Assembly (NCBI GenBank): GCA_036872755.1 | Contig: JAVHNS010000013.1 | Coordinates: 620,001-684,000, forward strand | Length of the DNA: 64,000 nt | Direction: 5' to 3' | DNA from: Orbilia blumenaviensis | Taxonomy: Eukaryota > Ascomycota > Orbiliomycetes > Orbiliales > Orbiliaceae | Program-made: the position numbers and the translations under genes | Part shown: positions 33,001 to 43,975 of the stretch, one piece after another | Layout: each line of letters opens with the position of its first letter | How positions within the stretch are numbered: position 1 is the first letter of the stretch | Notes under the pieces: generated by a model | The model's input: the letters and a program-made list of their open reading frames with translations, nothing else | The model's database searches: none | Told to the model about the DNA's origin: nothing

Positions 33001-36000
33001 GCGCAGCGGAAGAGGACAATGGGGCAATGGTCCCATACGGCTCCCCTACGGAACAATCGTATGGTTCTATTCCAGTGCCACCCCCAGTAGCCCCACCAGC
33101 AGCCCCACCAGCAGGTTCCCCACTATTGACTCCGGTGCCACCGCCACCACCCGCGCCAGCACCGGCACCGGCACCGGCTTCGGTTTTGGATGCGGTGTCA
33201 CGTCCACGTCGCGGTCGTCCAGGGGCTCCATCTTTGTCTCCGAGTGGCAGGAGAACAACAGTTGTAGATGCTCCTGACGAGGCCGATGTTTTGACCAAGT
33301 ATTCTGCGGAGAACGAAGATTCTGACGATAGTCATCAAATGACCTGGAAATATCCTTTGGGTATATCTGCCCCTCCAATACCAGGTGAAAGAGATCCGCG
33401 GCCATATTCAACGAACATGAGGGATGAATCCGAGAGACCACCGAGTACTAGATTTCAGGAGGAGCAACCGGGGCCTTCTGGTGGTGCACCGCCGATGGAA
33501 GGTACGGAAGATTTAGCGGACAGCGATAATTCGTATGCTGAGTCAGAGTATATCAATGAATACGACGATACGGACGGTAATAGCTATGAAGATAGCGATG
33601 AGAGTGATAGTGACATAGAGATCGACCCAAAGATGTATCGAAGACCCACTTCAGTATTGAAGAATCCGGTTACGCCGCGTACGCTACCGCCACCCGCGCG
33701 TCGAGTTGCATTCGCACGGGAATATGGCGATCCCCTATCCAGTTACTCGAGGATACCACCTCCTGAACATATGCACTCAGAAATTGCGATGTCGGGTGGG
33801 GGGGCAGGGACGAGAGATGGACATAGTGGTCGACATCCATCAGCCTGGCCATCAAGGCGAAGGGAGGTATCAAAAGCACCAGACCAAGACTCCATCTTTT
33901 ACTATCTTCCAAACGAGCGTCCAGTAGAAAACTCTAAGGGGAAAGGAAAGTTGCAAGGGGAAGAAGCCACCCCGGAATTACCAAAAGTACTCCCAGTGTT
34001 CCAATGGCAAACAAATGCTTCGGCCGAGGCTGGGCTTATAGAGAAGAAGCGGCTTTCAACTCGCAAGAGAGCATCCTCGCGGGGATCCCGTGGTAGCAAC
34101 CCTCTGAAAAAAGTGTCTTCGCCGGAAGTTGGGCCCAGTGATGAAAGCTACAATATGCTCAAGAACATTCTCGACGATATACACAAAAAGCTGGAAAATT
34201 CCGTATCCAGTCGCATACAAAATGCGTACCGATCCTGCGGCTCGAGCGATTACCTTGAAGTCGAGAAAGCATGGAAAGAAATTGAAAATTCTAATGTGCT
34301 ATCGGGGCCCTCTAAAAAGCGGAACATGATCTCGCGGCTTATTCAACAACAAAAACTTATAGTGGATACTTGCCGGAAAATACTATTTTTCTTCATTCCC
34401 CAAAATTGGAATGATGGCAAGTTAATCGAAAGTTTTTGGTATTGCATTTTGCAAATCGTTACGGTGAGTTGGTACCCTTGCATCGTGGAAAGGGCATTGT
34501 GTAAATACGTAAGGAGGCTAATTGAGACCTGTCTATATCTTATAGATTGGATTTTACGAGAAACCGGAGACGGAAAGACTTTTGACAGAGTTAGCAAAAA
34601 GGCTTGAAAACATCTACCGCTATGTGCAAGTTATAGCGACAGGCGTCGCTGGTGATGACAAAGAAAACCCGCGATACAGAATTCCAAGCGCTCTGGTTGA
34701 GGCCTTTCAGCATCTTGTGGAAGCATTACTTTTGGCCTGGGTTAGGGTCGAGTGGCTCAAAAAACGCTACCCTCAGGGAACTAAAGGAAGACCCTTGGAA
34801 TCAGGCCCCGTCGCCCAGGGTTTTCTTGATAGCAGATTCGACATCTGCAAATCGAAATTGCGGGAGGGAAAATTCCAACTCATGTGTATGATTTATACGG
34901 GCCGGACTAAGGATCAGACAAACTATGAGGAAGCTTGCACTGAAACTGTTGCGTCCTTCATTATACGACATGCGATCTGCGTTCCAATAACTGCTCTAGA
35001 GGGGGCATCGAGTCCGCTGAATATCTATCACGAGAAGCTGATGAACCTTGTGAGCCTCTTTTCAAAGATGAAATTGTTACCGTTCTATCGTTTTGCTAAG
35101 AAACTTAATATAGGACATGGAGGCAAAGCACCGACCACAACAGAGAATCATTCAAGATATCGTTTACCTTAGTGAAGAGGTCGGCGCGTTTGCTCAGATA
35201 CGGAAGGCCCAAGCTAGAGTATTATTGGCGGCAGATGCCCTTCTCCACCCGAAAGGATCTTTAGATATGGACGAGCCTCGACGAACCTCAGCTGTCAGCA
35301 ATACTAATGCACGCAACAAAATCGGAGACAACACAGGGCAATTCCTCGAGGAAGAGGAGGATGGAGTCAGTGAATTTATTAGAAGATCAACTCTAATCCA
35401 TACTTCAGTATGTATCCGCACTTTACGCACCCAGACAATCCGGTTTTAGTAGCTAACAACAGGTGAAACATAGGTCCTAGAAGCGCTAAGCTTAAAGCAA
35501 GAAGATCATGGCAAAGCAATCATGGTGTTCACAATAGTGACGACCGTATTCTTGCCTCTCAATTTTACGACGAGCTTTTTCGGCATGAACACGAATGATA
35601 TCCGAGATATGGATCGTGACCAAAAGATATTTTGGGCCACTGCGATTCCAATAACTGTTGTAGTTGTTGGATTCGCGCTATGTTGGGCATATACCGGAGA
35701 TATCATCCAGGATCGACTATTCGGCCCATATTCCGTCTGGGGGAGTGTTTTCAAAAGACGCGGAGCCCTTCCTCGCTCAAAGAGGACGGGTAAACCTCTA
35801 GTTGGAGAGGACGAATATGAGGAATACGACACATATGAAACCGTGCCTGATATCGATGAATACTCAAAACCGGGGCGTGATGGTAGACGATCGGCTTCAC
35901 GTCGCTCGGAAAGGTATTCTGCGTATGCCGGAAACTATATTGATGAGGACGAAGATGATTTCGAGGACCGTAGGCATAGAAATTTGCGTCGGTCTCGGCC

Positions 36001-36292
36001 AACGGCTGCTTATGACGCCAATCCTCCTAGTTACTACGACACTAGTGATAGTTATTCGCATCGGCCAGGTCGATCTCAGAGCTACGGAGGGGGGTACTCT
36101 GCATGGCCTACACCGGCTTCCGCACCAGTGCAAACTGCGGTTCCGCCGCCGCCGCCGCCGCCGCCACAATCCACAACCATGATGACCCCGCCCACGGTAT
36201 TGCCGCCTGGCACGGTTCCTCCTGCAATGGGCCCGTTCGATATGGTTCCACAAGCCCATAGATACGGTTCTCATCCCATAGGCCAATATTAA
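30059..36292 (+). CDS. Giant CorA-like two-helix membrane protein
   Basis: Ten exons fit in phase: 30059-30413, 30581-30995, 31109-31148, 31234-31639, 31760-31917, 32041-32535, 32610-34463, 34546-35049, 35114-35407 and 35474-36292. They encode about 1779 aa. Residues 1-120 are basic with an RS repeat (SRSRSRSHSRSR). A globular part follows with FRWVHFQNPVLNLQEFKEQ and YGKYLEEGAIRC, the conserved front of fungal CorA-like proteins. Residues about 560-1150 are disordered, with NPYG/PYxPP repeats, Pro-Ala runs and acidic stretches. The C-terminus has coiled helices, then FTIVTTVFLPLNFTTSFFGMN (GMN near residue 1544), a second helix (ATAIPITVVVVGFALCW) and a charged tail with a run of seven prolines. 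GMN is the CorA selectivity motif for Mg2+, but transport by these long fungal proteins is unproven. Exon 3 is only 40 bp. Confidence 0.88.
32690..32945 (+). repeat. Degenerate Pro-Tyr-Gly codon repeat in the CorA-like gene
   Basis: About 20 short units built on CCTTATGG/CCACCTAAT encode variations of NPYGxPP or PYxPP. Units differ in length and third-base choice, so this is an old diverged repeat rather than a recent tandem expansion. Confidence 0.75.
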
Positions 36293-37092
36293 TTACATCC
36301 ATCCCCGCCCTCTAATTAAGCTCGCAATCTTTAATCGCCTGCTGGATACGCTGATTATGTTAGATGTGGATGTTAAAAAAATGGCTTCGAAGCTCTGGCG
36401 CTATGTTAAACATTACACTGGTCGGCTGTCAGCCATTTGAAATAAAAATATACATCATATGCCATAATATTTATTGAAGGTTTATGGAGATATTAATCAA
36501 ACAGGCAAGATGTCAGGGATTCTACATATGAATTCTCATTCCAATTATGCATCCAAAGCAGCATGTTAATTAGATACTCAAGAGACCTGGCTAGGTGCTT
36601 GGATTGGCTTGGCTGGACTCAAAGGAGTGGATTTCACCCGTTAAATGCCGTACGGGGTTTTGGCTGCTTTCTCAAGACGGTTCACAGAAAAAAAAAGGGA
36701 ACTTAAAACAGTATAAATAAGAATTTTTTTCAAAAAAAAGACAAGACAGCTTAGTTTTGGTTTAAAATCTTTTTATATTCGAAAACAGTCTTACGGTACG
36801 TATTAGTTATATAAACCATTGACATACGCTTATATATACAATTAGTAGAGTAAACCTAGGTATATATCCTCACTTGCTTAACGATACACTATGAGGGATA
36901 AATCGATAATTGGCTTGCGGAGGGAAAAAAAACAATTCTCCTGTGTTTTATGTTTTCATCTATCTGGGAACTGTTCTAAATACTCTCTATAGGCTGAACA
37001 AGACAAGCAAATTACAAATGGGTAAAACTAAGAGATCTCACAACTGTGATCAATAACTAGCGCCTGGGGCTGAAACTAGAGGCCCTTCGTTT
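36293..37092. other. Convergent intergenic region
   Basis: This 800 bp AT-rich spacer between convergent genes has A-runs near 36690 and 36735. No gene or repeat is recognised. Confidence 0.5.
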
Positions 37093-38652
37093 CTAGAGAA
37101 AGGATTTTGGCGACCAGTTAACGAAAGCCTCGAATTCTCCGGAATGCGAATGATCAGAATCTAAGAATTCTTCACTCTGACTAGTGGGTGTATCTTCCAC
37201 CCCCATGATTGTAGCTAATTGACCTTCCTGGCGAAACTTTTGAGCCGATGCTCCGGATTGTCTCGTGATAAAATCTGCTAGGAAATTATAGCCCTTATCC
37301 AGAGCGATTCTGGCTGCTTCGTCGATATCTCTGGAGGACCTCATATTTAGCAAAACATGTATAATATGTAGTCGTCCGAAGCGAGCTGTTATTTCGATGT
37401 ATTTGCGTTTATCGCCTATGAGGAGGTCAACATCGAAGTATTCTAGTTGGAGCGATTTGGCGATTTGATAAAGTTCTCGCTTTATCGTCGCAGTGATATC
37501 CCTGAGCTCGGCCCGTCGATTTGATGCTGATGGTTGAAAAACGCATGCATCCCAAAGCATATTAAATGTCTTTTTATCGCCATCCCAGATTGCGTCGCCG
37601 ACAACGTAGTCTTGAATTTTTGGTATTTAATTAGTTCAGATAGATTCATGATACAAGTTTATGTAGGGTGGAGATGCAATCTACATGAATGCTGTTGGTT
37701 TCGGGTCCGGTGTCTTGGAAGTTATTTGCTCTACTAACCTTCGAGGAAGACACCCTTCAATGAAGATATCAAAGAGGTCAGATTTTGTGGTGGGGTCTGA
37801 GACGAAACAGCAGTGAAGATATTACCACTGGTATCATGGCCGGGGTTCCACGTAGTACCCATAGGATGGTTGAAGTAAGGGATCCTACTAAAGCTACCTT
37901 CAAGATATAGATCGAAGATATCGATCCTACCAAACCAATCTTCCAAGTCGGAGATATCAATCATTCTAAACCCGTCTTCCTGACTAGGACACGATGGCAC
38001 ACGCGCAGGTGATATTTCCGGAGCCGGAGAAGAACATGCGGTTGGAGTTCCAACATCAAGCCCCGGAGGAGTGGATGGAATCCCTGTTAAGATCTGGTTA
38101 GTTTTTCAATGTAATTGAGGGGGTGGTATAGTATTGGTTTTAAATATATGTATTACCGACAAAGGTATTCTCCGTCTGGAACCGTTCAAAAACCGTGGAA
38201 TGCTTCCTCTGGCACTTCCTTCTCAGATTCGCTTCGTCTATCAAAATTCCACATAGCTTTACTCTTGTCTCCTTTCCTTCATCATCACGCTTCCTCTTTT
38301 TTATATCGTAGTATAGAGAGTCTTCTTTCGAAATATTCTTTCTGAGTCTTAACACATTTTGTATCTGATTGTGGTATTGGGACAGGCTGTATTATGACAT
38401 AAATGTTTGATTAGTACCTCATGCATGCTGGCGCATATATGCACGCAGAAGCCACGCCCAACCAATATCGAGCCGCCTCGAGCTCCCAGGCATATTTGGT
38501 ACCAATAATTAAAGAATCTATACATACGATGCTGTGAAGTCTGTCTCTTCTTCGATAATTCTTTTGACTTCTGCAGCGCTTCGCTTTTCTTCGAGATACA
38601 GTTTGCGAATGCGGCTCTCGTAGAGTTGCCATGCTTCTGGGCTGGGCTTCAT
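37093..38652 (-). CDS. Clr5-domain protein
   Basis: Four exons, 38652-38528, 38386-38157, 38083-37739 and 37610-37093, give 405 aa. The N-terminus matches the Clr5 domain: PSPEAWQLYESRIRKLYLEE, then SAAEVKRIIEEETDFTAS, and across the splice LSQYHNQIQNVLRLRKN, where the family usually has a Trp-Gly before LRKN. Clr5 is a putative DNA-binding domain named from fission yeast silencing factors and is often fused to repeats in filamentous fungi. The middle is acidic and Pro/Ser-rich. The C-terminal 150 residues contain an ankyrin-like helix pair (ITARFGRLHIIHVLLNM, DEAARIALDKGYNFLADFI) but no full repeat array. A CTAAC-type branch site (AACTAACCAG) precedes exon 3. The role is inferred as nuclear and regulatory; the target is unknown. 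Confidence 0.8.
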
Positions 38653-38703
38653 TTGATCGGTAGGCAAACTTTAAGGCTTTGTCCAGAGTGAGTTGATCTC
38701 CCC

Positions 38704-38739
<36 letters not shown>

Positions 38740-39783
38740 TATTATCAGGAAAACGTTTCTATAAAGGTAGAAAGCATTGGACCAGGCAGACGTTGCTACT
38801 GATATAATAGGGCAACCGTTAACCCGCGCTTTGGAAACAAAGCGTATAGTAATTTCAGAACCATGTAGATACTCAGCTTCATGACTGATTTATATATCTG
38901 GCAATCATACACCAACAAGGTAAGCTACGTCTATGTCTGTTCATGTGCATGTTCTCAGACGTTGCATGTTCGTGCGACTACTGTGCAAATGTGGGGGTCA
39001 AGGTCCAGTCGCAGCGGTACCCCACGGAAGTCGGTTTTGGTTTCTTTTATATGCTTATTTTATTGGCCGAATCCGAAATATACCACCAACCTTGACCTAC
39101 AACTGGTCTCGTTGCCTACAACCTTTCCACACCCTACAACCCTCATAAGTCACTCAACTACAGGATGCACGCCACGCAGGTCCAGTGCACCCGCAGCAGC
39201 GGCTTGAGGCGAGGCTATACACAAGCCCAGGCTGACAATGCACTGGCCTCATGAACGCGAATTCGCGAAGGCAACGCAACTGCGGGACGGTAAGCTGGCA
39301 ATTTGCAATATGCATGCAGCTGTATTAACAACAAGCGATATTGTAGTGACGCAGGATAGTTTAAAAAAATGTCCCCCCACACATACTCACACACACACAC
39401 GCCAAGGCGGCTGCTTAAGTGGTCGTTTGATTGGTTGTTGCATGTATGTACGGACCTCGAGAACGAACATGCTCGTTAACCATACCTTAACCCCAAAATT
39501 GGTCGCTCGCGCTCCTGGAATTTACCGAACACTATTGTTGACATCTTCCACAGAAATTACTAGGTCAGCTTGGGTATCCAATAACATATGATCAACCCAG
39601 TGTTCTGTCAACTCATTGACTTCGTGGAGTGCAAACTTGAACTTTCTAAAGGGGGCTGCGAGTATAGGGCAAAGTTCTTTGTAAGCCAGGCTGCTGGATT
39701 TAAGACGGGTATATAGGTATTAGCCTTATGCAAACTCGTTCTGTGTTGTATATGACAATAACGAGTTGAACGAACGCTACCTA
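38653..39783. other. Intergenic region with a 30-base poly-A run
   Basis: An uninterrupted run of 30 A lies at 38707-38736 just upstream of the Clr5 gene. On that gene's strand it is poly-T, a typical nucleosome-excluding promoter element. A short CA repeat lies near 39383-39399. No gene is supported here. Confidence 0.6.
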
Positions 39784-41125
39784 CTAGACCCCAAAGCAGG
39801 ATTTGGGGCCTCTACTGAACAGTAAAAACACCTTTCCTGCGGTGATGTTGGCAGTATGCCGAGCCGCCGCTCTGGGTCGAAGACTTTGAGTTCTTGTAAG
39901 TTTTAGGTTGTGGTGCATCTGGTAGATGAATATTGATACAATTGTCTAGACGATGCCGAGAAAGAGTTAGTCACAAAATCAATAATATATAAAGCTGTAC
40001 AGAAAATCAAAAGAATTACAAACTTTAGATCTTGAGGAATGTACGTTTTGCCGCAGAATATACCCTCCTTGGGAATAATTCGAAGTGGGCGCCCCGGCGA
40101 GTTCGGAGTCAACCGAAGGTTCCCCTTTATAAAAACTGTAAGGTAGAGGAGTTTCTTGTAATTCGTGGGGTTAACTTCATCAACGTCGTTACTTGGGACT
40201 GCTTCCACGAGTTCGTTGTGAAGCCTTTTCTAGATGGACGGGTACGTTGGGCGCTTTGTATATAGCGTTTCCGACCAAGGCGGCTATTGTCTCCATCCCA
40301 GCGCCCCAAAATATCATCGCCTCATTAAGCATGGTATCCCTGGACAATAAAAGAGGCAGCTCTGACCTTTCGGACGAGCCAGGGATGGTTCTATCCGTCA
40401 AGGTTTGGGGGACTGCGGTTCGATCGGGCTTCGCTAGTACCTCTTCTTGTTTGGTTCGGCCCTTGGGCGGACGTACTTTCTACAGTCTCACCTACTTGGG
40501 CCCCCACGATCTATATACGTTTGGTTAATATTCTCAGCCTCGAATATTTACTTCTCCTGCAGTTGACCCACATGCTTTTTGGAAGTCAACGGTCCATCTT
40601 AACTTCTTAGGTACTAACCAGCTTGCAATTCTGGGCGGAAATCTGGTCCCTAGATATTGGAGTGGCCAAATAAACTTGAGCAAGAAGATATGAGATACGG
40701 TACTCCTTATTCCTTGCGCAAAAGTGCTATCAGAACCCTGAGGTAAGTTACCTAAGCTCTTGCTGAACGTATATTCGCTGGTGATATCTGATTTGAGACA
40801 CCAAAACATAACTGACAGATTGATCCCCGTCTTTGATAATACTTCTGTACCGCTAGCTTCCGAGATTGCTTCTGCAAGTTTGCGAACATTATCTTTGAAC
40901 AATTCCACCAATCCTTTGTATTTGCGTCTTGGACGGAAACAGTCTCAAATAGCCCTTCTACTTTTATGAAGGGCTATATCTGTGATTGTGTTAGTCACAT
41001 CCGGCGTCCCTCCTCACCCATAATGAGGAGGATAAAGTGGAAGTTTGTAATTTGAGGTGTGGAGAGTGTTGTAGAAACTTGGATCATTGATACTTAATTC
41101 ATTCGGGCCAATACGGGCTATGGAG
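39784..41125 (-). pseudogene. Cytochrome P450 pseudogene
   Basis: Pieces of a fungal P450 follow one another in the right order on the minus strand but cannot be joined into one frame. About 41125-41012: IARIGPNELSINDPSFYNTL, which ends at a TGA. 40911-40534: the C-helix to F-helix part with CLKSDITSEYTFSKSLGNL. 40401-40189: the I-helix as WGAGMETIA (family AG-x-D/E-T-T). 40208 onward: the K-helix as LTVFIKGNLRLT, in which the Glu of ExxR is lost. Near 39900 FDPERRLG appears in a different frame from the preceding MHHN segment. At 39819-39784 the haem-binding loop FSRGPKSCFG is followed almost at once by a stop, so the C-terminal helix is missing. The N-terminal membrane anchor is not found. 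Several independent lesions make this a dead gene. Confidence 0.85.
40948..40976. repeat. Perfect 9-bp inverted repeat inside the P450 remnant
   Basis: ATAGCCCTT and AAGGGCTAT flank an 11-base spacer. The hairpin falls in the gap between recognisable P450 segments, so it may be part of the lesion. It is too short to call a transposon. Confidence 0.6.
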
Positions 41126-41705
41126 CGTATAAACAGGATTGACGTCAGTGCGATCTTGCGGAAGGGTCATTATAGACAACCAGAAAGTGCGAGTTTCTGA
41201 TTTAATTGTACCTCAAGGTAACAAATCTCGAAATCAATCCGGTAATCTGCCAACACAAAGGAGTGTGGTATTTTAGAACTCGAAAAATATTCTAAACAGC
41301 ATGATGGATTAGAGAGTCTTGAAAACTTAGGGTTTTCCGAATTTGAACAGTTTAAGTATATAGTTACGTTTTGCTCCCTCCTGTGTCATATCGTCCGCTG
41401 GCAGTTTGTATTGCAGTTCGTTCGTTTGTAAGAGCTAGAACAGCAGCACCTTCCCATCATACGCTGCACGCTGTGTTGCCCGTGTTTTATCCTGAGACGG
41501 TTTCAATTAATTGGCTGGGCTTTATGATTGTGGCTGTATCAAAGTGCCCTTCCGGGGCATAAAATTCAAGATGAAAAATGATACACGACAAAGTAGATCA
41601 GTCCTTACGCACCTGTCTTACGAGACAAACCAGGATCCCCGAAGGGGGTAGACTTTGGAAGGGTACTTAAGCTGCTGCCTTTCATTGTAAGTACTATACT
41701 TTGGA
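41126..41705. other. Spacer between P450 remnant and subtilisin
   Basis: This 580 bp should have carried the promoter and N-terminus of the P450 (minus) and now includes the subtilisin promoter (plus). No membrane-anchor sequence for the P450 is recognisable. Confidence 0.45.
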
Positions 41706-42746
41706 ATGCCATTGCCAAATCCTTATTTCCGTATATTAATATTGCGACGTTGTAAAATGTTAATTTTATCGATTTTTGTTTTTATAGGGGCGTTATCTAG
41801 CGTACTCGCCGTCCCAATAGGCCTGGAGAACGAACAAGAGGCGGGGACCATACTTGAACAACTAAACGCTCCATGGGGGCTTCGACGTATCTCAGACCCA
41901 AACCCGATCCCTCCAGAGACCAGATCGAAATCCCACGAGATGGTTTTCGAATACCGATATGATCAGCTATCCGGCCAAGGCGTAGACGTCTATGTCATTG
42001 ATGGCGGCGTCAATATTACCCACCCAGAGTTTGGAGGCCGAGCAAAAATGTTGTACAGCGATTTCGAAGATGATGGTGCTGATAGCAAAGGGCATGGGAC
42101 AATGGTTGCGGGTGTGATTGGGAGTAACCAGTACGGGGTCGCCAAAAATGTTAATATCTGGGGTTTGAAGTGTGAGATGGGGAACGGAAATAGGACAAGT
42201 CGGTGTCTTGCCCAAGTTCTCCTCAGCCACCAAAGCCGCCGGAACATGCCGGGCTTTGCGGGATCCGTTATAAATATGTCATTTGGATCGTATCGGATGT
42301 ACCGATCGTCATGGGAATTTGGGAACCTGACCGCGCTAGTTCAAGCGGGTGTGCATATCGTTGCATCAGCTGGGAACGATAGCAAGGACGCTTGCCAGCA
42401 CTGGCCATCTGCTGCTAATCAAGACCCGAGGACACGAAGCATCATCAGTGTAGGTGCTACTAGTATTGCTGATAAGAAAGCCTACTTTTCCAACAATGGC
42501 ACCTGTGTCGACATATATGCCCCGGGCTGGGCCCTTACGACAACTGCAGACGGGGGGAGTAAACAGGCAATGGGAACATCGTTCGCTGCCCCAGCCGTTG
42601 TTGGTGTCATTGCTAATGAACTTGCGCTTAATGCTAGTCTTAGACTGGATCCTGTCGGGTTGAAGCAGCATATAATTTCCAAAGGAGTTCCACTGCCAGA
42701 CCTGGGTATTCTAGTTAATACTAGGATCACCGATGTGCGGTCGTAA
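41706..42746 (+). CDS. Secreted subtilisin-like serine protease (S8, proteinase K type) without I9 propeptide
   Basis: A single exon encodes 346 aa from 41706. The better start is Met18 (41757), which gives a clean signal peptide (MLILSIFVFIGALSSVLA). The catalytic triad, numbered from 41706, is Asp99 in VIDGGV, His130 in KGHGTMVAG and Ser292 in MGTSFAAP. The oxyanion Asn224 is in VASAGND. The mature-start pattern LNAPWGLRRIS, usual after propeptide removal, lies only about 16 residues after the signal peptide. The 80-100 residue I9 inhibitor/chaperone domain that normally helps folding is therefore absent, and I find no upstream exon for it. Otherwise length and motifs are those of a secreted fungal subtilisin that degrades external protein. 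Folding without I9 is an open question. Confidence 0.9.
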   Translation: MPLPNPYFRILILRRCKMLILSIFVFIGALSSVLAVPIGLENEQEAGTILEQLNAPWGLRRISDPNPIPPETRSKSHEMVFEYRYDQLSGQGVDVYVIDGGVNITHPEFGGRAKMLYSDFEDDGADSKGHGTMVAGVIGSNQYGVAKNVNIWGLKCEMGNGNRTSRCLAQVLLSHQSRRNMPGFAGSVINMSFGSYRMYRSSWEFGNLTALVQAGVHIVASAGNDSKDACQHWPSAANQDPRTRSIISVGATSIADKKAYFSNNGTCVDIYAPGWALTTTADGGSKQAMGTSFAAPAVVGVIANELALNASLRLDPVGLKQHIISKGVPLPDLGILVNTRITDVRS

Positions 42747-43002
42747 ACGGAGGTTCTATTTCCTGGTTTTGTGAAAACCTGCTGTTTTCTTTGTATAATA
42801 TTCCGACATGTCCAGTTGATTAATTCTTGTGCATATATTAAGGGTTACTCTATAGCTCTGTTTCTCACCTAATTGGATACCAACGGCCAACTTTCTATGG
42901 TTCGCTTTTTCTAAACCCGATATCAAACCTGTCGCCTGCTGGGTTGCACCAGTAGTGGTACTTCGGTACCGTCCATCATTGTTTCCGTGAACCGTCGCTG
43001 GT

Positions 43003-43425
43003 TTAATCATGCGACCGAGGCCCCATTGCCTTGCGGAGAAACTCTCCAAGTCCAGCTGCCCTTAGAATCTTACTCATTTCTTCAGACTTATCGACTTCAG
43101 TAACCGTAAAAGGACCTCCCAGCCGTCCCGTTCCCACACTAGATTTGTTCTTCTGGACGTCATCGGCAGTAGTCTCCTGCTCTTTGAGCATGACTTGGAC
43201 GGACTGCCATTTCATGCGCTTGATCTCCTTCACGTATTTCGCTATTGAAGAATCCTCGCCTTCTACGTAGAGGAAGCCGGGGTATCCGTGTTTGCATACA
43301 CCAGTAATATTCATAGATTCTGCCAGTGTTCGTATGGATTTCCGTTTGGTCTTTGATCGGATATGATGAAACATAAAAAAGACTCTGCTAAACGCCATGG
43401 CTCGCGCGCTTATGAGTAGTCCCAC
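43003..43425 (-). CDS. DUF1115 (RWD-associated C-terminal domain) protein, truncated
   Basis: One exon gives 140 aa if read from the GTG at 43425, or 131 aa from the first ATG (43398, MAFSRVFFMFHHIRSKTKRK). The sequence matches the DUF1115 domain found at the C-terminus of RWD-domain proteins: FFMFHHIRSKTKRK, then GVCKHGYPGFLYVEGEDSS and IKRMKWQSVQV, ending FLRKAMG. Normal members have an RWD domain of about 120 residues in front. Only 550 bp separate this frame from the divergent GH5 start and no RWD-like sequence is visible there. It is either a natural short form or a gene that has lost its front. The function of DUF1115 is unknown. Confidence 0.72.
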   Translation of the reverse strand: MGLLISARAMAFSRVFFMFHHIRSKTKRKSIRTLAESMNITGVCKHGYPGFLYVEGEDSSIAKYVKEIKRMKWQSVQVMLKEQETTADDVQKNKSSVGTGRLGGPFTVTEVDKSEEMSKILRAAGLGEFLRKAMGPRSHD

Positions 43426-43975
43426 CGCCAGATATGGATCTTATAAAAGTGTTGAGTATAAATCGGTGCATCGTGGCCGCGTGGGTCGCGAATTTTCAAC
43501 ACTGCTATCAGATTCGATCCTGGGGAATGTTTGGCCATGTGCATGTTGTCTGGAGGCTAACCGAGACAATAGCTAACCATTTCACACCACAGAAAACAAG
43601 ATATCATGTTGATAGCACCGAGATATGGATAAATGACGAATCTAATGGTAAAAAGAAGCAATGTTGGAGTTGGTAGCACGCGACCAAGGGCAATAGTCGT
43701 CATCAAATGTGATATTGTCGGGTCCAAGTTCTCGTTCTCGCTAGTTCCGATTCAAACCAGTAAAAACCGCCGATATCTTCACGTTCAACGTATTCCATGC
43801 TGTAGCCAAGCCTTCTTTACGTATACATTGCATCTCAGGGTTTAGCTTCTCGCATCCCGCGCGCGGCCGACTTGGGGTTATCAAATAAACCCTCTTCCCA
43901 CGATGTAGCGCACCTTCCACTCCCAAATTGCAATTGCCTCAACTCTCATCTTTCGTATATCGCTTGTCTCGCGCA
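43426..43975. other. Divergent promoter region
   Basis: This 550 bp lies between the DUF1115 frame (minus) and the GH5 gene (plus) and must hold both promoters. No RWD domain or other coding motif is seen on the minus strand. Confidence 0.5.

Noticed and set aside
39383..39399. CA-repeat run considered as part of a CRISPR-like or tandem array
   Set aside because: It is a simple microsatellite. No direct repeats with spacers occur anywhere in the window.
40948..40976. Terminal inverted repeat of a miniature transposon
   Set aside because: The arms are only 9 bp around an 11-base spacer, with no second pair of ends or target duplication.
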